DNA of 64,000 nt from Chitinophagaceae bacterium (GCA_947454715.1 CANGMZ010000001.1:1-64000), one strand, 5' to 3'; counted from the first letter of the stretch, positions 41,965 through 52,344 are shown. Notes: a model not told the origin generated them from the letters alone. Program-made: numbers and translations.

Positions 41965-42996
41965 TTAGTGGTTTGTAGTGCCGTCAAGTAGTAACTGAAT
42001 AAGTTTATCTACCTCGTTTTTAGCTTTTATTTCAGGGAATGGTAATGTGCTGCTTAGTGCTTTGATTACCGCATCGGCAATAGAAGCCTTGTTCCATGGG
42101 TCAAATACGATACTGGGCTTAATCACATCATAAACATAAGGCAAGTCCGGTGCCAACACCTTCATACCGCTCTCCACGCTCTCAATAAGCGGTAATCCAA
42201 AGCTTTCCATTACAGATGGGCACACCAGATAGCGATATTTGAAATATAGCTCTCTTGGGTCTATATAGCTGTAGTTATATACTTTTACCCCCTTAGCTTT
42301 CATTTCCTCTAGTCTGGCCAATAGGTGTGGAGCAGTATCATCTATCGTAATATGCAATCCGGGAGTGTGTCCCAGCGAGTGCAAGTGTTCCCATGCATCA
42401 AGTAAGGTAGGGTAGTTCTTCTGTGGTGACGGTGTACTCACAAAGGCAAAATCGTCTGTCGGACGAGCGTCGAATGGGGTATGCGCTCCTGCGTACTTGC
42501 CGGTATCGTAAAACGGTATGGTGAGGCAATGAGCTGCATCTTTCAATTTCACCTTCATTAGCTCCTCTATCATGTGCGGTGTCTGCACTATATAGTAGTC
42601 AGTGTGTTTGTTGAACAGCTTTATAACCAGATACTTGGCATATAATTTCCAGTATGCACGTTCAAATCTGCGGTGAGGAGCCTCTAGCAGCTTCTGATTG
42701 TGAGAATATGTATAAACGGGTACTTTAAGCTTTATTGGCGGTGGTGTATTGGCAAAGCAAAACACGGCAGTATAGTTGGCCTTGGTTGCCTTGTAGAATT
42801 TACTGCGCTCACTCATCTTATTGGGTATAACCTTATAGTTTTTGGTCAATACCTTAGGTATATCAAAGCGAGGGTCAAGCAGGAAGTAAAAATCATCCTT
42901 TTTCGGGTGCAGGGCAATACGTTCTATAAGGTATTGCAGCAATACGGCACCTCCCCCTTTATTTATAAATAAACCATCAATAAGTATCATAAGCAC
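41965..42996 (-). CDS. Glycosyltransferase (GT-B, group 1-like)
   Basis: CPSVMESFGLPLIESVESGMKVLAPDLPYVYDVI. Confidence 0.88.
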   Translation of the reverse strand: MLMILIDGLFINKGGGAVLLQYLIERIALHPKKDDFYFLLDPRFDIPKVLTKNYKVIPNKMSERSKFYKATKANYTAVFCFANTPPPIKLKVPVYTYSHNQKLLEAPHRRFERAYWKLYAKYLVIKLFNKHTDYYIVQTPHMIEELMKVKLKDAAHCLTIPFYDTGKYAGAHTPFDARPTDDFAFVSTPSPQKNYPTLLDAWEHLHSLGHTPGLHITIDDTAPHLLARLEEMKAKGVKVYNYSYIDPRELYFKYRYLVCPSVMESFGLPLIESVESGMKVLAPDLPYVYDVIKPSIVFDPWNKASIADAVIKALSSTLPFPEIKAKNEVDKLIQLLLDGTTNH

Positions 42997-43127
42997 AAAT
43001 AATCAATGGCAAAAGTAAAGCTTATAATTTGCCCTTTATAACCTACCTGCTTATTCTTAATTTACAATTTGTATTTATAATAATTTACATATAATTAGCT
43101 GATTTTTAATGAAACAAGGACAAAAAG

Positions 43128-44243
43128 GTGTATTTTCATTTAATTGTATATTATTTTAATAAATTCCTAACGAAATGGCACTTACGCTCGTCATATAAGT
43201 TACAAACACCTGATATCTGGTTTATGCATAAAAAATGGGTCATATTGTTGGTTTACTGCAGTGTATTATCGCTTTTTGCGGTGTCCTGTCGTAAATCAGA
43301 CTATAAAGCCAGTGCATTGGTAAACGCCACCGATAAAACGCAGCTCAATACTATTTTTCAGTCTTTGCGTTCCATTCCACAGGTGGTTACTGTTACCGCA
43401 GGGGTATATACTGAGTTCAGATTGGCACAGGGAACAAAATTCAGATTCTACCCGCATTCATTTAAAGACAAGAATGGTCAAACCATTTCCTCAGGAGTGG
43501 TAACACTCAGTATTATTGAAATGTACACAGCAGGACAAGCGTTAGCCAATAGATCTGTATCTATTACCGGAAACCTTATCCTCAAAAATCAGGGAGATAT
43601 ATACATTACCGCTTCAATGAATGGAGAAGAGATTTTTGTAAATAAATATGGTATTGATTTCTTTTCAGCAACACATGCAGAGGTGCCTATGGGCTTGTAT
43701 TATGGTAATGTTGCTAACGATGATTCACTGGTCAATTGGACAAGAGTAGGCACAATGACAGGTACTGTCGTAACGGGTACAGTGCTCGATACCATGTCCG
43801 TTTTTGTTGTTGACAGTGCAGGTACAGGTGTAGACACTATGAAGTTGTTACGCAATTATTATCAGTTCGATTCCTGCAGTTCATTGTACTGGGTGGGTTG
43901 TCATTATCCTTTCAGCACTACTAATGCCAGAACGAATATTGAAGTTAAACTTACCGATAACGCTTATAATGGCACTAATACGCAAGTGTTTCTGGTATAT
44001 CCTGATATCAATGCTGCATTGCCGGTAAACATATATAATGCCACTACCCATACTTTTTCTTTTCAGCAGGGATATGAGGTTCCGGTAGGTCAGCGTACAG
44101 ATATTGTAGTTATCAGCTACGCAGGGGGGAACTATTATTTCTTTGTACAGAAAAATGTAGATCTATCTGTAACCACAACATTTAAACCATTTATGAGTGC
44201 GTATACTCCTAATGAGATTATTAACCTCTTATCCTTATTATAA
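43128..44243 (+). CDS. Hypothetical lipoprotein
   Basis: Lipobox SLFAVSCRKSD; likely true start at the internal ATG of MHKKWVILLVYCS (near 43224). Confidence 0.7.
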   Translation: MYFHLIVYYFNKFLTKWHLRSSYKLQTPDIWFMHKKWVILLVYCSVLSLFAVSCRKSDYKASALVNATDKTQLNTIFQSLRSIPQVVTVTAGVYTEFRLAQGTKFRFYPHSFKDKNGQTISSGVVTLSIIEMYTAGQALANRSVSITGNLILKNQGDIYITASMNGEEIFVNKYGIDFFSATHAEVPMGLYYGNVANDDSLVNWTRVGTMTGTVVTGTVLDTMSVFVVDSAGTGVDTMKLLRNYYQFDSCSSLYWVGCHYPFSTTNARTNIEVKLTDNAYNGTNTQVFLVYPDINAALPVNIYNATTHTFSFQQGYEVPVGQRTDIVVISYAGGNYYFFVQKNVDLSVTTTFKPFMSAYTPNEIINLLSLL

Positions 44244-44286
44244 GATATTCCCGTAAGCCCTTATTAGTTCTGGCAAGTTAAAGAGA

Positions 44287-44305
44287 GCAGTTGCGTCGCA
44301 GCTGC
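44287..44305 (+). terminator. Intrinsic terminator
   Basis: gcagttgc gtc gcagctgc followed by tttttta. Confidence 0.7.
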
Positions 44306-44309
44306 TTTT

Positions 44310-45674
44310 TTATGCACTATGACGGTTACTCATTTCTGCTAAAAAGCTTTGGTAGGCAGTATTCCAGCCGTCCCATTCTTTATCTGTGCCTAAAGAAAAA
44401 TTGTGAAATACTGTAATCATTGTACTGCCCGTATGCTTGAGTATACGCTCCATTTTCCTCAGCTCAAAAAATGATTGTTCAGGTGTTAAGCCAAGCTCGT
44501 AATGTGCAGTTGTATCCATAAAGCAGAAAGGATGTGTGCGTATAGGTGCTACTCTTTCTTGCAACAGATCGTACCATAAAAATGAACTTCCGGTGCCGGC
44601 TCTGAATCCCGTATGTGTACCATAACCCATACTATAATCCTCATGTATTTCATTATCCATCAGCAACTGATACGTAACGGGTATCATTAGTCTGATATAG
44701 TGCTGGCGAGACAGGTTTATTGTTTGCCCGGTCAGGTTCTTTAAGACATTCTTTTCCTTTGCCAATACATCATAGTGTGTAGCATAGTAAGATGGGTGAA
44801 TAGCTATATTGCCCTCCTTTGCCAACTGTTTGATCACCCGTATCATTGCCGGGTGCTTGGGATGTATGTTTTTATCAAAAGCCGTGGTTCTTAATGCACA
44901 GAGTATAAAGTAAAGTGGCTTATAACCATACTGCTCATGTTGATGCCTGAGCCATGCAAATGAATCATAAGGGTCAGTAACCTTCTTTTTTAGTACCTGT
45001 GTTCGCTCATTGATTTGTGCTACATCGCCCTTTAAAAGCGCTCTGATATATGCACCCGCTATGCGGCCTATTCCCTTGTAGGCATGGCTATATGCCATGT
45101 CAATGTCGTAAGATGGTTGAAAGGTAAACGGGTGTTGCTGTATAGGCGTGTCCCATACTTTTATTAAAAGTTGTCTGAACGCTTCAATCCATTCATCTAC
45201 AATGGGCCTGGTCAGCAATCCTTCTTTATAAAGTATACTTGCTGTTGCCGGGAATCTGCCATGTTTATCATAGTCGGTACATAAATACTCTTCATACCTG
45301 CTGAGCAGATAAAAAATTGCAGATAAAAGATCAAAAGGCAGTGTATATCCTTGCTCATTTTGAGCAAATAATACAGGGAGGTTTTCCCATACGCCCATTA
45401 CAGGTGTTACCTTCTGTAATCCCTTACCCTCATGTATCGCAGCATCAGTTGTGTGTAGTGCATTTACTGTGTTGTATTGTAAAAGCGAAGCGTCAGGAAT
45501 TGATATTTTATTATCCAGCTGTTTGCCATAGCAGATACAGTTTGTAGCCTGCTGTGCCTCAGCTTCATTATCTGTGATGGAGTAGGTTAGTTGCAATCGT
45601 TCTTTCAGCAGCCAATCCAGCACATAAGAGAGCCGGTTGTTACTGTAAGCACTATATACAACTACTGTCTCCAT
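44310..45674 (-). CDS. Polysaccharide deacetylase-like protein (DUF7033-type N-terminus)
   Basis: TFQPSYDIDMAYSHAYKG; IAIHPSYYATH; MGYGTHTGFRAGTGSSFLWYDL. Confidence 0.8.
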   Translation of the reverse strand: METVVVYSAYSNNRLSYVLDWLLKERLQLTYSITDNEAEAQQATNCICYGKQLDNKISIPDASLLQYNTVNALHTTDAAIHEGKGLQKVTPVMGVWENLPVLFAQNEQGYTLPFDLLSAIFYLLSRYEEYLCTDYDKHGRFPATASILYKEGLLTRPIVDEWIEAFRQLLIKVWDTPIQQHPFTFQPSYDIDMAYSHAYKGIGRIAGAYIRALLKGDVAQINERTQVLKKKVTDPYDSFAWLRHQHEQYGYKPLYFILCALRTTAFDKNIHPKHPAMIRVIKQLAKEGNIAIHPSYYATHYDVLAKEKNVLKNLTGQTINLSRQHYIRLMIPVTYQLLMDNEIHEDYSMGYGTHTGFRAGTGSSFLWYDLLQERVAPIRTHPFCFMDTTAHYELGLTPEQSFFELRKMERILKHTGSTMITVFHNFSLGTDKEWDGWNTAYQSFLAEMSNRHSA

Positions 45675-45727
45675 TTTGTTTCTTTATGCTATCTGTTGCA
45701 GACAGACATCTGTCTACTATTGTGGCG

Positions 45728-47098
45728 TTACTTTCTTTCCTTCCACATTTTATTGAATGTTTTCTCGGCAAATTGAAGGTCGCTTCTGTGTTTGCACCAG
45801 CTTTCTTTAAAAAGCTTGTTGACCACTTTGTTCTTCACCTTTGCACCACCTACATTCATTAGTCTGCGGCTGAGCATAGCTTGCTTCCATACCTTCCATG
45901 CCATATTTTCTGAAAAGTCATTGAGGTTGTCAGCAGTTGCTATTACCCTGTTTTCCAGGAGCATCTCATGTATGTTTATCTTCACCGGGCAAACCTCTGT
46001 GCAGTTTCCACAAAGACTGCTGGCATAGCTCATGTGCTTGTACTCATCCATACCAAGCAGGTGCGGTGTAATAACAGAGCCAATGGGGCCGCTATAAGTA
46101 GCTCCGTATGCATGACCACCAATATTCTTATATACAGGACAGGCATTCAGGCAAGACCCGCAACGAATACAATACATACTTTCGCGTACTTCTTTACGAA
46201 GTAAGTTGGTACGGCCATTGTCCAGCAATATAACATACATTTCCTCTGGTCCGTCGGTCTCATTTTCCTTCCTTGGTCCGCTGAAGATAGAATTGTAAAC
46301 TGTTACATTCTGTCCTGTGCCAAACGTAGCCAGCAATGGCCAGAAAAGGTGCAAGTCATTAATAGATGGCAACATCTTTTCTATCCCTACTATTGCTATC
46401 TGCGTTTTTGGGAACGATGTAGACAGCCGTCCATTACCTTCATTTTCAGTAACACAAACCCCTCCGACATCTGCCAATAAAAAGTTGCCACCGGTAATTC
46501 CTACTTCCGATGTAATATACTTCTGGCGCAGTTTCTGCCGCGCTATCATTGTTATTTCTGTAGGCGATAGATTGGGTGCAGTACCCAGCTTTTCATGAAA
46601 TACCTTTGCCACATCTTCCTTGCTTTTATGCATAGCAGGCGTCACTATGTGGTAGGGTGCTTCTCCGTCAAGCTGTTGTATATATTCTCCCAAATCAGTC
46701 TCAACAGACTCTATACCATTATCAGCCAAAAACTTGTTTAGGTGTATCTCTTCCGTCACCATCGACTTGGCCTTCACTACCTGCTTGGTATTCTTCTCCT
46801 GGCATATCTGCAATACTGCCTGCAAGGCATCATCTGCAGTCTCAGCCCATATTACCTTACCGCCCTTGGCAGTAAAGTTCTTTTCAAACATTTCCAGATA
46901 ATGATCCAGATTTTCTATGGCTTTCCATTTTACATTCTTAGCCTTACGGCGTGCATAGTCAAGGTTCGCAAACTGTTGTTTACCCTTAATTACACTATCA
47001 TTATACTTATCTATATTGAATGCAATCTTGCGCTTGTGCTCAAGATCATCCGCCTTGATGGCACTTTTTGCAAGAAATATGTTTTTCTGATCTGTCAT
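45728..47098 (-). CDS. LutB/LldF-like LUD-domain iron-sulfur protein
   Basis: CIRCGSCLNACPVYKNIGGHAYG and CGNCTEVCPVKINIHEML 4Fe-4S motifs; ATG at 47098 (MTDQKNIFLAKSAIK) preferred over 47170. Confidence 0.93.
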   Translation of the reverse strand: MTDQKNIFLAKSAIKADDLEHKRKIAFNIDKYNDSVIKGKQQFANLDYARRKAKNVKWKAIENLDHYLEMFEKNFTAKGGKVIWAETADDALQAVLQICQEKNTKQVVKAKSMVTEEIHLNKFLADNGIESVETDLGEYIQQLDGEAPYHIVTPAMHKSKEDVAKVFHEKLGTAPNLSPTEITMIARQKLRQKYITSEVGITGGNFLLADVGGVCVTENEGNGRLSTSFPKTQIAIVGIEKMLPSINDLHLFWPLLATFGTGQNVTVYNSIFSGPRKENETDGPEEMYVILLDNGRTNLLRKEVRESMYCIRCGSCLNACPVYKNIGGHAYGATYSGPIGSVITPHLLGMDEYKHMSYASSLCGNCTEVCPVKINIHEMLLENRVIATADNLNDFSENMAWKVWKQAMLSRRLMNVGGAKVKNKVVNKLFKESWCKHRSDLQFAEKTFNKMWKERK

Positions 47099-47289
47099 TA
47101 CCTCAAATAAGCTGCAAAAATAAAAAGGAATAATCACCCCACCCGCAAACCTGCAGAATATAGTTTGCAATTACAAAATACATTTTATTTTTTACTTATA
47201 AAGAAAATTGTGGCAATTACAGTGCTTCACTTGCCTTTTAATAATATTTATTATGTATTATTACCTACATAAACACGTAACATTCATTT

Positions 47290-48342
47290 ATGTTGTCCCG
47301 GTCATCTCTATACGTTCTATTGTTCTTGCTTTGTCTGTCGTTTGTACGGTGTAATCAGCCTACAGTAATAGCGGGGTATATACCTGATGATGGCAATTTT
47401 CCAAAAGTTGCAAACATCAGTACCTGCAAAGCCACAAGGTTCGTTCCTGCTATCACAAATGCAATCAACGATACCTGTAATACGATATATACGCCTACTT
47501 TCCTGTTGGCATGGGATGAATTGAAAACGAACATAGGTAATCCTTTGAAGCTGGATAAAGCAGATACTATGTTGATGCAGGTCAATGAGGTAAAGGCATT
47601 TAAAGATGCACTTTCTAAAGGAGAATACCATACCACAGTTACAGTAAAAGGGAATATTATCGACATTATTGCCTCTTTTGCTAAATCATTACCCTTTACT
47701 GATATAATGGATACCCTAACAACGCCATTCTCATTTAAAGGGGTCAGCGTCAGAGGGTTTGGTATGCCTCATTATGACGAAAAAATTGCCGGCAGTATAT
47801 CTATACTGTATTATTATAATGACGATAATTTCATAATCAAGGTTACCCCAAAAGATGATAGACAAGAGATTATTCTTGCGAAAGGTATTGCTAACAGTGG
47901 CAATTTGAATGATATGCTCACAGAAATTGAGCAGTTAAAAAAGACCGGAGAAGAACAAAAGAGAGAAAAGCAATTTGACAATAAATACCATCTGTTTTAT
48001 GACGATGATTTAATAATACCTGTATTGAAGTTTAACCTCGAAAAGAGCTACGAGAATTTTCTGAATATAAAGATCCATGCACCGCATGGCATGTATAGTA
48101 TTGCCAAAGCAAAGCAAAGAACAGCATTTATCTTAGATGAAAATGGAACAAAGGTGGAATCTGTGGCAGAAGTTGCTGTAGCTGCTGCCGCTGCACCGGG
48201 AACAGAGGAGGTAAAAGAGGTGCGCTTACCGAAACACTTATGGTTTAATAAACCATTTGTAGTTGTGTTGCATAAAAAAGACCAGCCGCAACCTTATTTT
48301 ATGGCTCATATTGCAAACCCTGAAGTAATGATCAAAAAATAG
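47290..48342 (+). CDS. Hypothetical lipoprotein
   Basis: Lipobox LLCLSFVRCNQ; intact 350 aa ORF. Confidence 0.7.
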   Translation: MLSRSSLYVLLFLLCLSFVRCNQPTVIAGYIPDDGNFPKVANISTCKATRFVPAITNAINDTCNTIYTPTFLLAWDELKTNIGNPLKLDKADTMLMQVNEVKAFKDALSKGEYHTTVTVKGNIIDIIASFAKSLPFTDIMDTLTTPFSFKGVSVRGFGMPHYDEKIAGSISILYYYNDDNFIIKVTPKDDRQEIILAKGIANSGNLNDMLTEIEQLKKTGEEQKREKQFDNKYHLFYDDDLIIPVLKFNLEKSYENFLNIKIHAPHGMYSIAKAKQRTAFILDENGTKVESVAEVAVAAAAAPGTEEVKEVRLPKHLWFNKPFVVVLHKKDQPQPYFMAHIANPEVMIKK

Positions 48343-48411
48343 ATACTACGGTTTTGAATGGGGAGATAATTTTCACATTTCCATATCAATCACATTTCAA
48401 CTTTAGCAAAC

Positions 48412-48419
48412 TATCTTTG
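48412..48419 (+). promoter_or_regulatory. -7 element (TAnnTTTG) for kdsD
   Basis: TATCTTTG, 4 nt before ATG 48424. Confidence 0.6.
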
Positions 48420-48423
48420 CGCC

Positions 48424-49392
48424 ATGTTTTCTGCAGAATCTGTACTGGCTAGTGCCCTCGAGACTATAAGGCTTGAAGCCGAATCTGTGAGTGCGCTCAC
48501 TAAATATATCGATGCCTCTTTTATTGAGGCTGTCCGCACTATACATGAAGCAAAAGGTAGAGTAGTGGTGAGTGGCATTGGTAAAAGTGCGGTGATAGCG
48601 CAGAAAATGGTTGCTACTTTCAATTCTACCGGAACACCTGCTTTGTTCATGCACGCTGCTGATGCTATTCATGGTGATTTGGGTATGATACAGCCCGATG
48701 ATGTGGCAATAGTGATTTCTAAAAGTGGTAATAGCCCTGAAATAAAGGTATTGGTGCCATTGATTAAGAATTTTGGCAACCCGGTAATTGCTATAAGTGG
48801 TAACGAAGGTTCTTTTTTGGCAACACAAGGCGATATATTTCTAAATACAACTGTAGAAAAGGAGGCTTGCCCCAATAATCTTGCCCCAACAACTAGCACA
48901 ACAGCGCAAATGGTTATGGGTGATGCATTGGCTGTTTGTCTGCTCAATCTCAAAGGTTTTTCTGATAAAGATTTTGCCCGCTATCATCCGGGTGGTGCAT
49001 TGGGTAAGCGTCTTTACCTGCGTGTAGCAGATATGAGCGATGCCAATGAAAAGCCTGTGGTGAAACCGGATAGTACGCTCAGGGAGATCATCTACGAAAT
49101 ATCAGGAAAAAGGTTGGGTGCCACTGCGGTTATTGACAGCCAAGGTGAACTTAAAGGAATCATCACAGATGGCGATTTGCGCCGCATGCTTGAAAAGTAT
49201 GATAATCCGTCTCAACTGAAGGCGGAAGATATTCTTACACCAAATGCTAAGTCTATAGATGGTGGTGAGCTGGCTACAGAAGCGCTGGCACTTATGCGTA
49301 GCCACGATATAACGCAACTGGTAGTAACCAAAGACAGTAAGTATGCCGGCATGCTGCACATTCACGATCTGGTTAGAGAAGGCATAATTTAA
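48424..49392 (+). CDS. kdsD: Arabinose-5-phosphate isomerase (KpsF/GutQ family; SIS plus CBS domains)
   Basis: GRVVVSGIGKSAVIAQKMVATFNSTGTPALFMHAADAIHGDLGMI; C-terminal CBS pair. Confidence 0.95.
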   Translation: MFSAESVLASALETIRLEAESVSALTKYIDASFIEAVRTIHEAKGRVVVSGIGKSAVIAQKMVATFNSTGTPALFMHAADAIHGDLGMIQPDDVAIVISKSGNSPEIKVLVPLIKNFGNPVIAISGNEGSFLATQGDIFLNTTVEKEACPNNLAPTTSTTAQMVMGDALAVCLLNLKGFSDKDFARYHPGGALGKRLYLRVADMSDANEKPVVKPDSTLREIIYEISGKRLGATAVIDSQGELKGIITDGDLRRMLEKYDNPSQLKAEDILTPNAKSIDGGELATEALALMRSHDITQLVVTKDSKYAGMLHIHDLVREGII

Positions 49393-49414
49393 TACTTATC
49401 ATAATAATTTGTTG

Positions 49415-49437
49415 ATGCTCCGGTGCTCCCGGAGCAT
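49415..49437 (+). terminator. Intrinsic terminator of kdsD
   Basis: atgctccgg tgctc ccggagcat followed by tttt. Confidence 0.85.
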
Positions 49438-49508
49438 TTTTGTTTATTGTACCCCGTGTAAAATACCCCCTTATGTATGGTCCTTTTCACGTGTGTGGGC
49501 TCCGTTGC

Positions 49509-49722
49509 TGCTGCTACTTTTACATCATCATGAATTTACGATGCTATAAGCCCTGTTCGTAAGCTATTCTGGAGAAATACCCTCATCTGCGGGTGCTTCT
49601 GTAAAAATGATTCTCTTTTGTTTGAGTGCCGCCCCATGAGCCGCATATTACGGTTGAAACGTTCTTGCCTTCTGCTTCATTGCGGGAGGCAAGTCTGATT
49701 TAGGATGGTTGTAATAGCAGTG
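49509..49722 (+). ncRNA. Candidate structured ncRNA, possibly 6S-like
   Basis: ORF-free region. Long-range pairings CTGCTA(49511-49516)/TAGCAG(49715-49720), TTAC(49520-49523)/GTAA(49711-49714), CATC(49526-49529)/GATG(49704-49707); 12-bp hairpin 49664-49693; segments ctgttcgtaagc and ccccatgagccgcatatt resemble conserved 6S RNA strings. Strand is tentative. Confidence 0.4.
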
Positions 49723-49805
49723 AATATCAAAATCTAACAAAATTTTGAGGACTATTAACCTGCTATATAGCTGTTCAATTACAAAAAACCTGTATTTTGC
49801 GCTCC

Positions 49806-50762
49806 ATGAGTTTAGACCTATCTATAGTCATACCCTTGTATAACGAAGAGGAATCACTTCCTGAGCTGGTGGCCTGGATAGAGAAAGTATGCACTGCCAA
49901 CAATTTTTCGCGTGAGATCATCATGATAGATGATGGTAGCACAGATGATAGCTGGCAAGTTGTAGAAAAACTAACAGCTGAATTTGCTTCTGTAAGAGGT
50001 ATAAAGTTTCAGCGTAATTATGGCAAAAGTCCGGCATTACACGAAGGGTTTAAAGCAGCCTCAGGTAATGTTATTATTACTATGGATGCCGATCTGCAGG
50101 ACAGCCCCGATGAAATTCCTGAACTTTATAGCATGATTGTTAATGATGGCTTTGATCTGGTTAGTGGCTGGAAAAAAGTTCGTTATGATAATGCAGTTAC
50201 CAAAAATCTGCCTTCTAAGTTATATAATGGTGTAAACCGCCGCCTTACCGGCATTAAGCTGCACGATATGAACTGCGGTCTTAAAGCGTATAAACGTAAG
50301 GTTGTTAAGAGTATAGAAGTATATGGCGAAATGCACCGTTTCATTCCGGTATTGGCTAAGTATGCCGGCTTTAAGAAAATAGGTGAAAAAGTAGTACAGC
50401 ACAGAGCTCGTAAATATGGTAGTTCAAAATTTGGTTGGGAACGCTTTATTAATGGCTTTTTAGATTTATTGTCTATTCAGTTTGTGAGCAGGTTTGGTAA
50501 AAAACCGATGCATCTTTTTGGTGCTATGGGTTCATTTACCTTTTTGATTGGTTTCTTCTTTACAATGTCATTGATTATTGACAAGATTCGTTTTGGTGAT
50601 AATTTTAGTATTACCAACAAGCCGGCATTTTATTTGTCATTAACTGCAATGGTGGTGGGTACGTTGTTTTTCCTCACTGGTTTCCTTGCAGAATTGATTA
50701 CCAGAAATGCGGCTGATAGGAACGTTTACCTGATGGATGAAAAGATAGGTTGGGATAACTGA
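49806..50762 (+). CDS. Family 2 glycosyltransferase, DPM1/ArnC-like
   Basis: LSIVIPLYNEEESLPELVAWI; DADLQDSPDEIPEL; two C-terminal TM segments; ATG 49806 preferred over TTG 49797. Confidence 0.93.
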   Translation: MSLDLSIVIPLYNEEESLPELVAWIEKVCTANNFSREIIMIDDGSTDDSWQVVEKLTAEFASVRGIKFQRNYGKSPALHEGFKAASGNVIITMDADLQDSPDEIPELYSMIVNDGFDLVSGWKKVRYDNAVTKNLPSKLYNGVNRRLTGIKLHDMNCGLKAYKRKVVKSIEVYGEMHRFIPVLAKYAGFKKIGEKVVQHRARKYGSSKFGWERFINGFLDLLSIQFVSRFGKKPMHLFGAMGSFTFLIGFFFTMSLIIDKIRFGDNFSITNKPAFYLSLTAMVVGTLFFLTGFLAELITRNAADRNVYLMDEKIGWDN

Positions 50763-50785
50763 TTTTCAAGCTACTGATATCATAT

Positions 50786-50816
50786 TTACGGCCGAAGCAT
50801 CTAGCTTCGGCCGTAA
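50786..50816. terminator. Bidirectional terminator
   Basis: ttacggccgaagc atcta gcttcggccgtaa between convergent genes. Confidence 0.85.
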
Positions 50817-50864
50817 TAATTTTTGAGCATCATTATTGTAAAGATGTGTGAAAACCAACTGTCC

Positions 50865-51431
50865 TTACATTGATTTCAGTAGAAACTCAATTGTTCTTGG
50901 ATAGTAGAAATGCTCCAATTTATGGATGCGTGCAGCAAGGTCATCGGGGCTGTCGGTAGCTAAAACATCGCAACATGCCTGGGTAATAGTGTTGCCATTA
51001 TCATATACCTCATCAACATGGTGTATCGTAATGCCTGATTGCTTTTCTTTATTCCTTATTACCGCATTATGTACATGATGGCCATACATGCCCTTTCCGC
51101 CATAAGCCGGAAGCAAAGCAGGGTGAATATTGATGATTTTATTTGGGAATGCCTGAATCACTGATGCCGGTATTTTCCATAAAAAGCCCGCAAGAACAAT
51201 AAGTGACGGATTGAGGTCTGTCATTTGTTCTATCATCATTGCCTCACCAAAAGTCTCTTTGTTGATTGCCAAAAATGGAATATGCTCTCTTTCAGCAATG
51301 TCGCGCACTCCGGCACCTGGTTTATTACAAACAATCAATGACACCTTTGCCTGACCATTTTGTTTAAAATGATCAATTATAGCTTGTGCGTTACTGCCTG
51401 CGCCTGATGCAAAGATGATTATGGAGTGCAT
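50865..51431 (-). CDS. purN: Phosphoribosylglycinamide formyltransferase
   Basis: IIIFASGAGSNAQAIIDHF; NIHPALLPAYGGKGMYGHHVH. Confidence 0.96.
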   Translation of the reverse strand: MHSIIIFASGAGSNAQAIIDHFKQNGQAKVSLIVCNKPGAGVRDIAEREHIPFLAINKETFGEAMMIEQMTDLNPSLIVLAGFLWKIPASVIQAFPNKIINIHPALLPAYGGKGMYGHHVHNAVIRNKEKQSGITIHHVDEVYDNGNTITQACCDVLATDSPDDLAARIHKLEHFYYPRTIEFLLKSM

Positions 51432-51462
51432 AATATTAAATCAAATGGTGAAAATAGATTGA

Positions 51463-52341
51463 TTACAGACCTGCCACCGGTTGAGCGATGTGATGAGTAG
51501 CAGTGGTAGTAGGCTTTGGTGTTGTCTCTTCTTTAGGCTCTTTCTTTATTACTCCTGTGAATATGAGCGCTAATATGGCTGCGCCTGCTATTATGCGATA
51601 CACTCCGAAAGCCTTAAAGCTGTGTTTCTGTACATAAGTAATAAATGACTTGATGGCCAAAACAGAAACCACAAATGATATTAGACAACCTACTAACAAC
51701 ATACTGATATTAGAGGAGTGAAATACTTCAGGCGTTTCCTTGTAGGTGTCCAGGATGTCTTTTGCGGTAGCTGCAGCCATTGTAGGCACAGCGAGAAAGA
51801 AAGAGAATTCAGCTGCTACTTTCTTGTCGAGCTTTGATGCCATGCCACCTATAATGGTAGATGCACTGCGACTGAGTCCCGGGAATATAATAGAGAGTAT
51901 CTGGAACAAACCAATTTTCAGCGCCTGACCATTAGTGATATCTTCTTCATTATGAATAGATGGTTTTTTGAACCAATTATCTACAAATAACAACAATACG
52001 CCACCTAGAAGTGTTATACATGCTATAGCTGTAACATTACCCAGTAGGTGTGCAATATGTTTTTTCAGCAGCAAACCAAATACTAATGCAGGGATAACTG
52101 CGATAATGAGTTTTACATAAAAAGCTATTCCCTTGAAATTGAGGAACTTTTTCCAATATAAAACTATGACTGCCATAACAGCTGCAAATTGTATCACAAT
52201 ATCAAACATATTGCTGAATGGCTCGTGAGGATCCATTTGCATGATAGCTTTTGTAAACTTGATGTGTGCGGTTGAAGATATAGGGAGAAACTCCGTAACT
52301 CCTTCTATAACGGCAATAACTACAGATTGTAACCAGGTCAT
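51463..52341 (-). CDS. uppP: Undecaprenyl-diphosphate phosphatase (BacA/UppP)
   Basis: AVIEGVTEFLPISSTAHIKF; FPGLSRSASTIIGGM. Confidence 0.95.
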   Translation of the reverse strand: MTWLQSVVIAVIEGVTEFLPISSTAHIKFTKAIMQMDPHEPFSNMFDIVIQFAAVMAVIVLYWKKFLNFKGIAFYVKLIIAVIPALVFGLLLKKHIAHLLGNVTAIACITLLGGVLLLFVDNWFKKPSIHNEEDITNGQALKIGLFQILSIIFPGLSRSASTIIGGMASKLDKKVAAEFSFFLAVPTMAAATAKDILDTYKETPEVFHSSNISMLLVGCLISFVVSVLAIKSFITYVQKHSFKAFGVYRIIAGAAILALIFTGVIKKEPKEETTPKPTTTATHHIAQPVAGL

Positions 52342-52344
52342 GTT

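Noticed and set aside
49509-49722. tmRNA, RNase P RNA or SRP RNA as identity of the structured intergenic region
   Set aside because: No Ala-acceptor/TTCGA..CCA end, no GAGGAAAGTCC, and no GGAAGCAGC-type SRP loop were seen; only 6S-like features remained plausible
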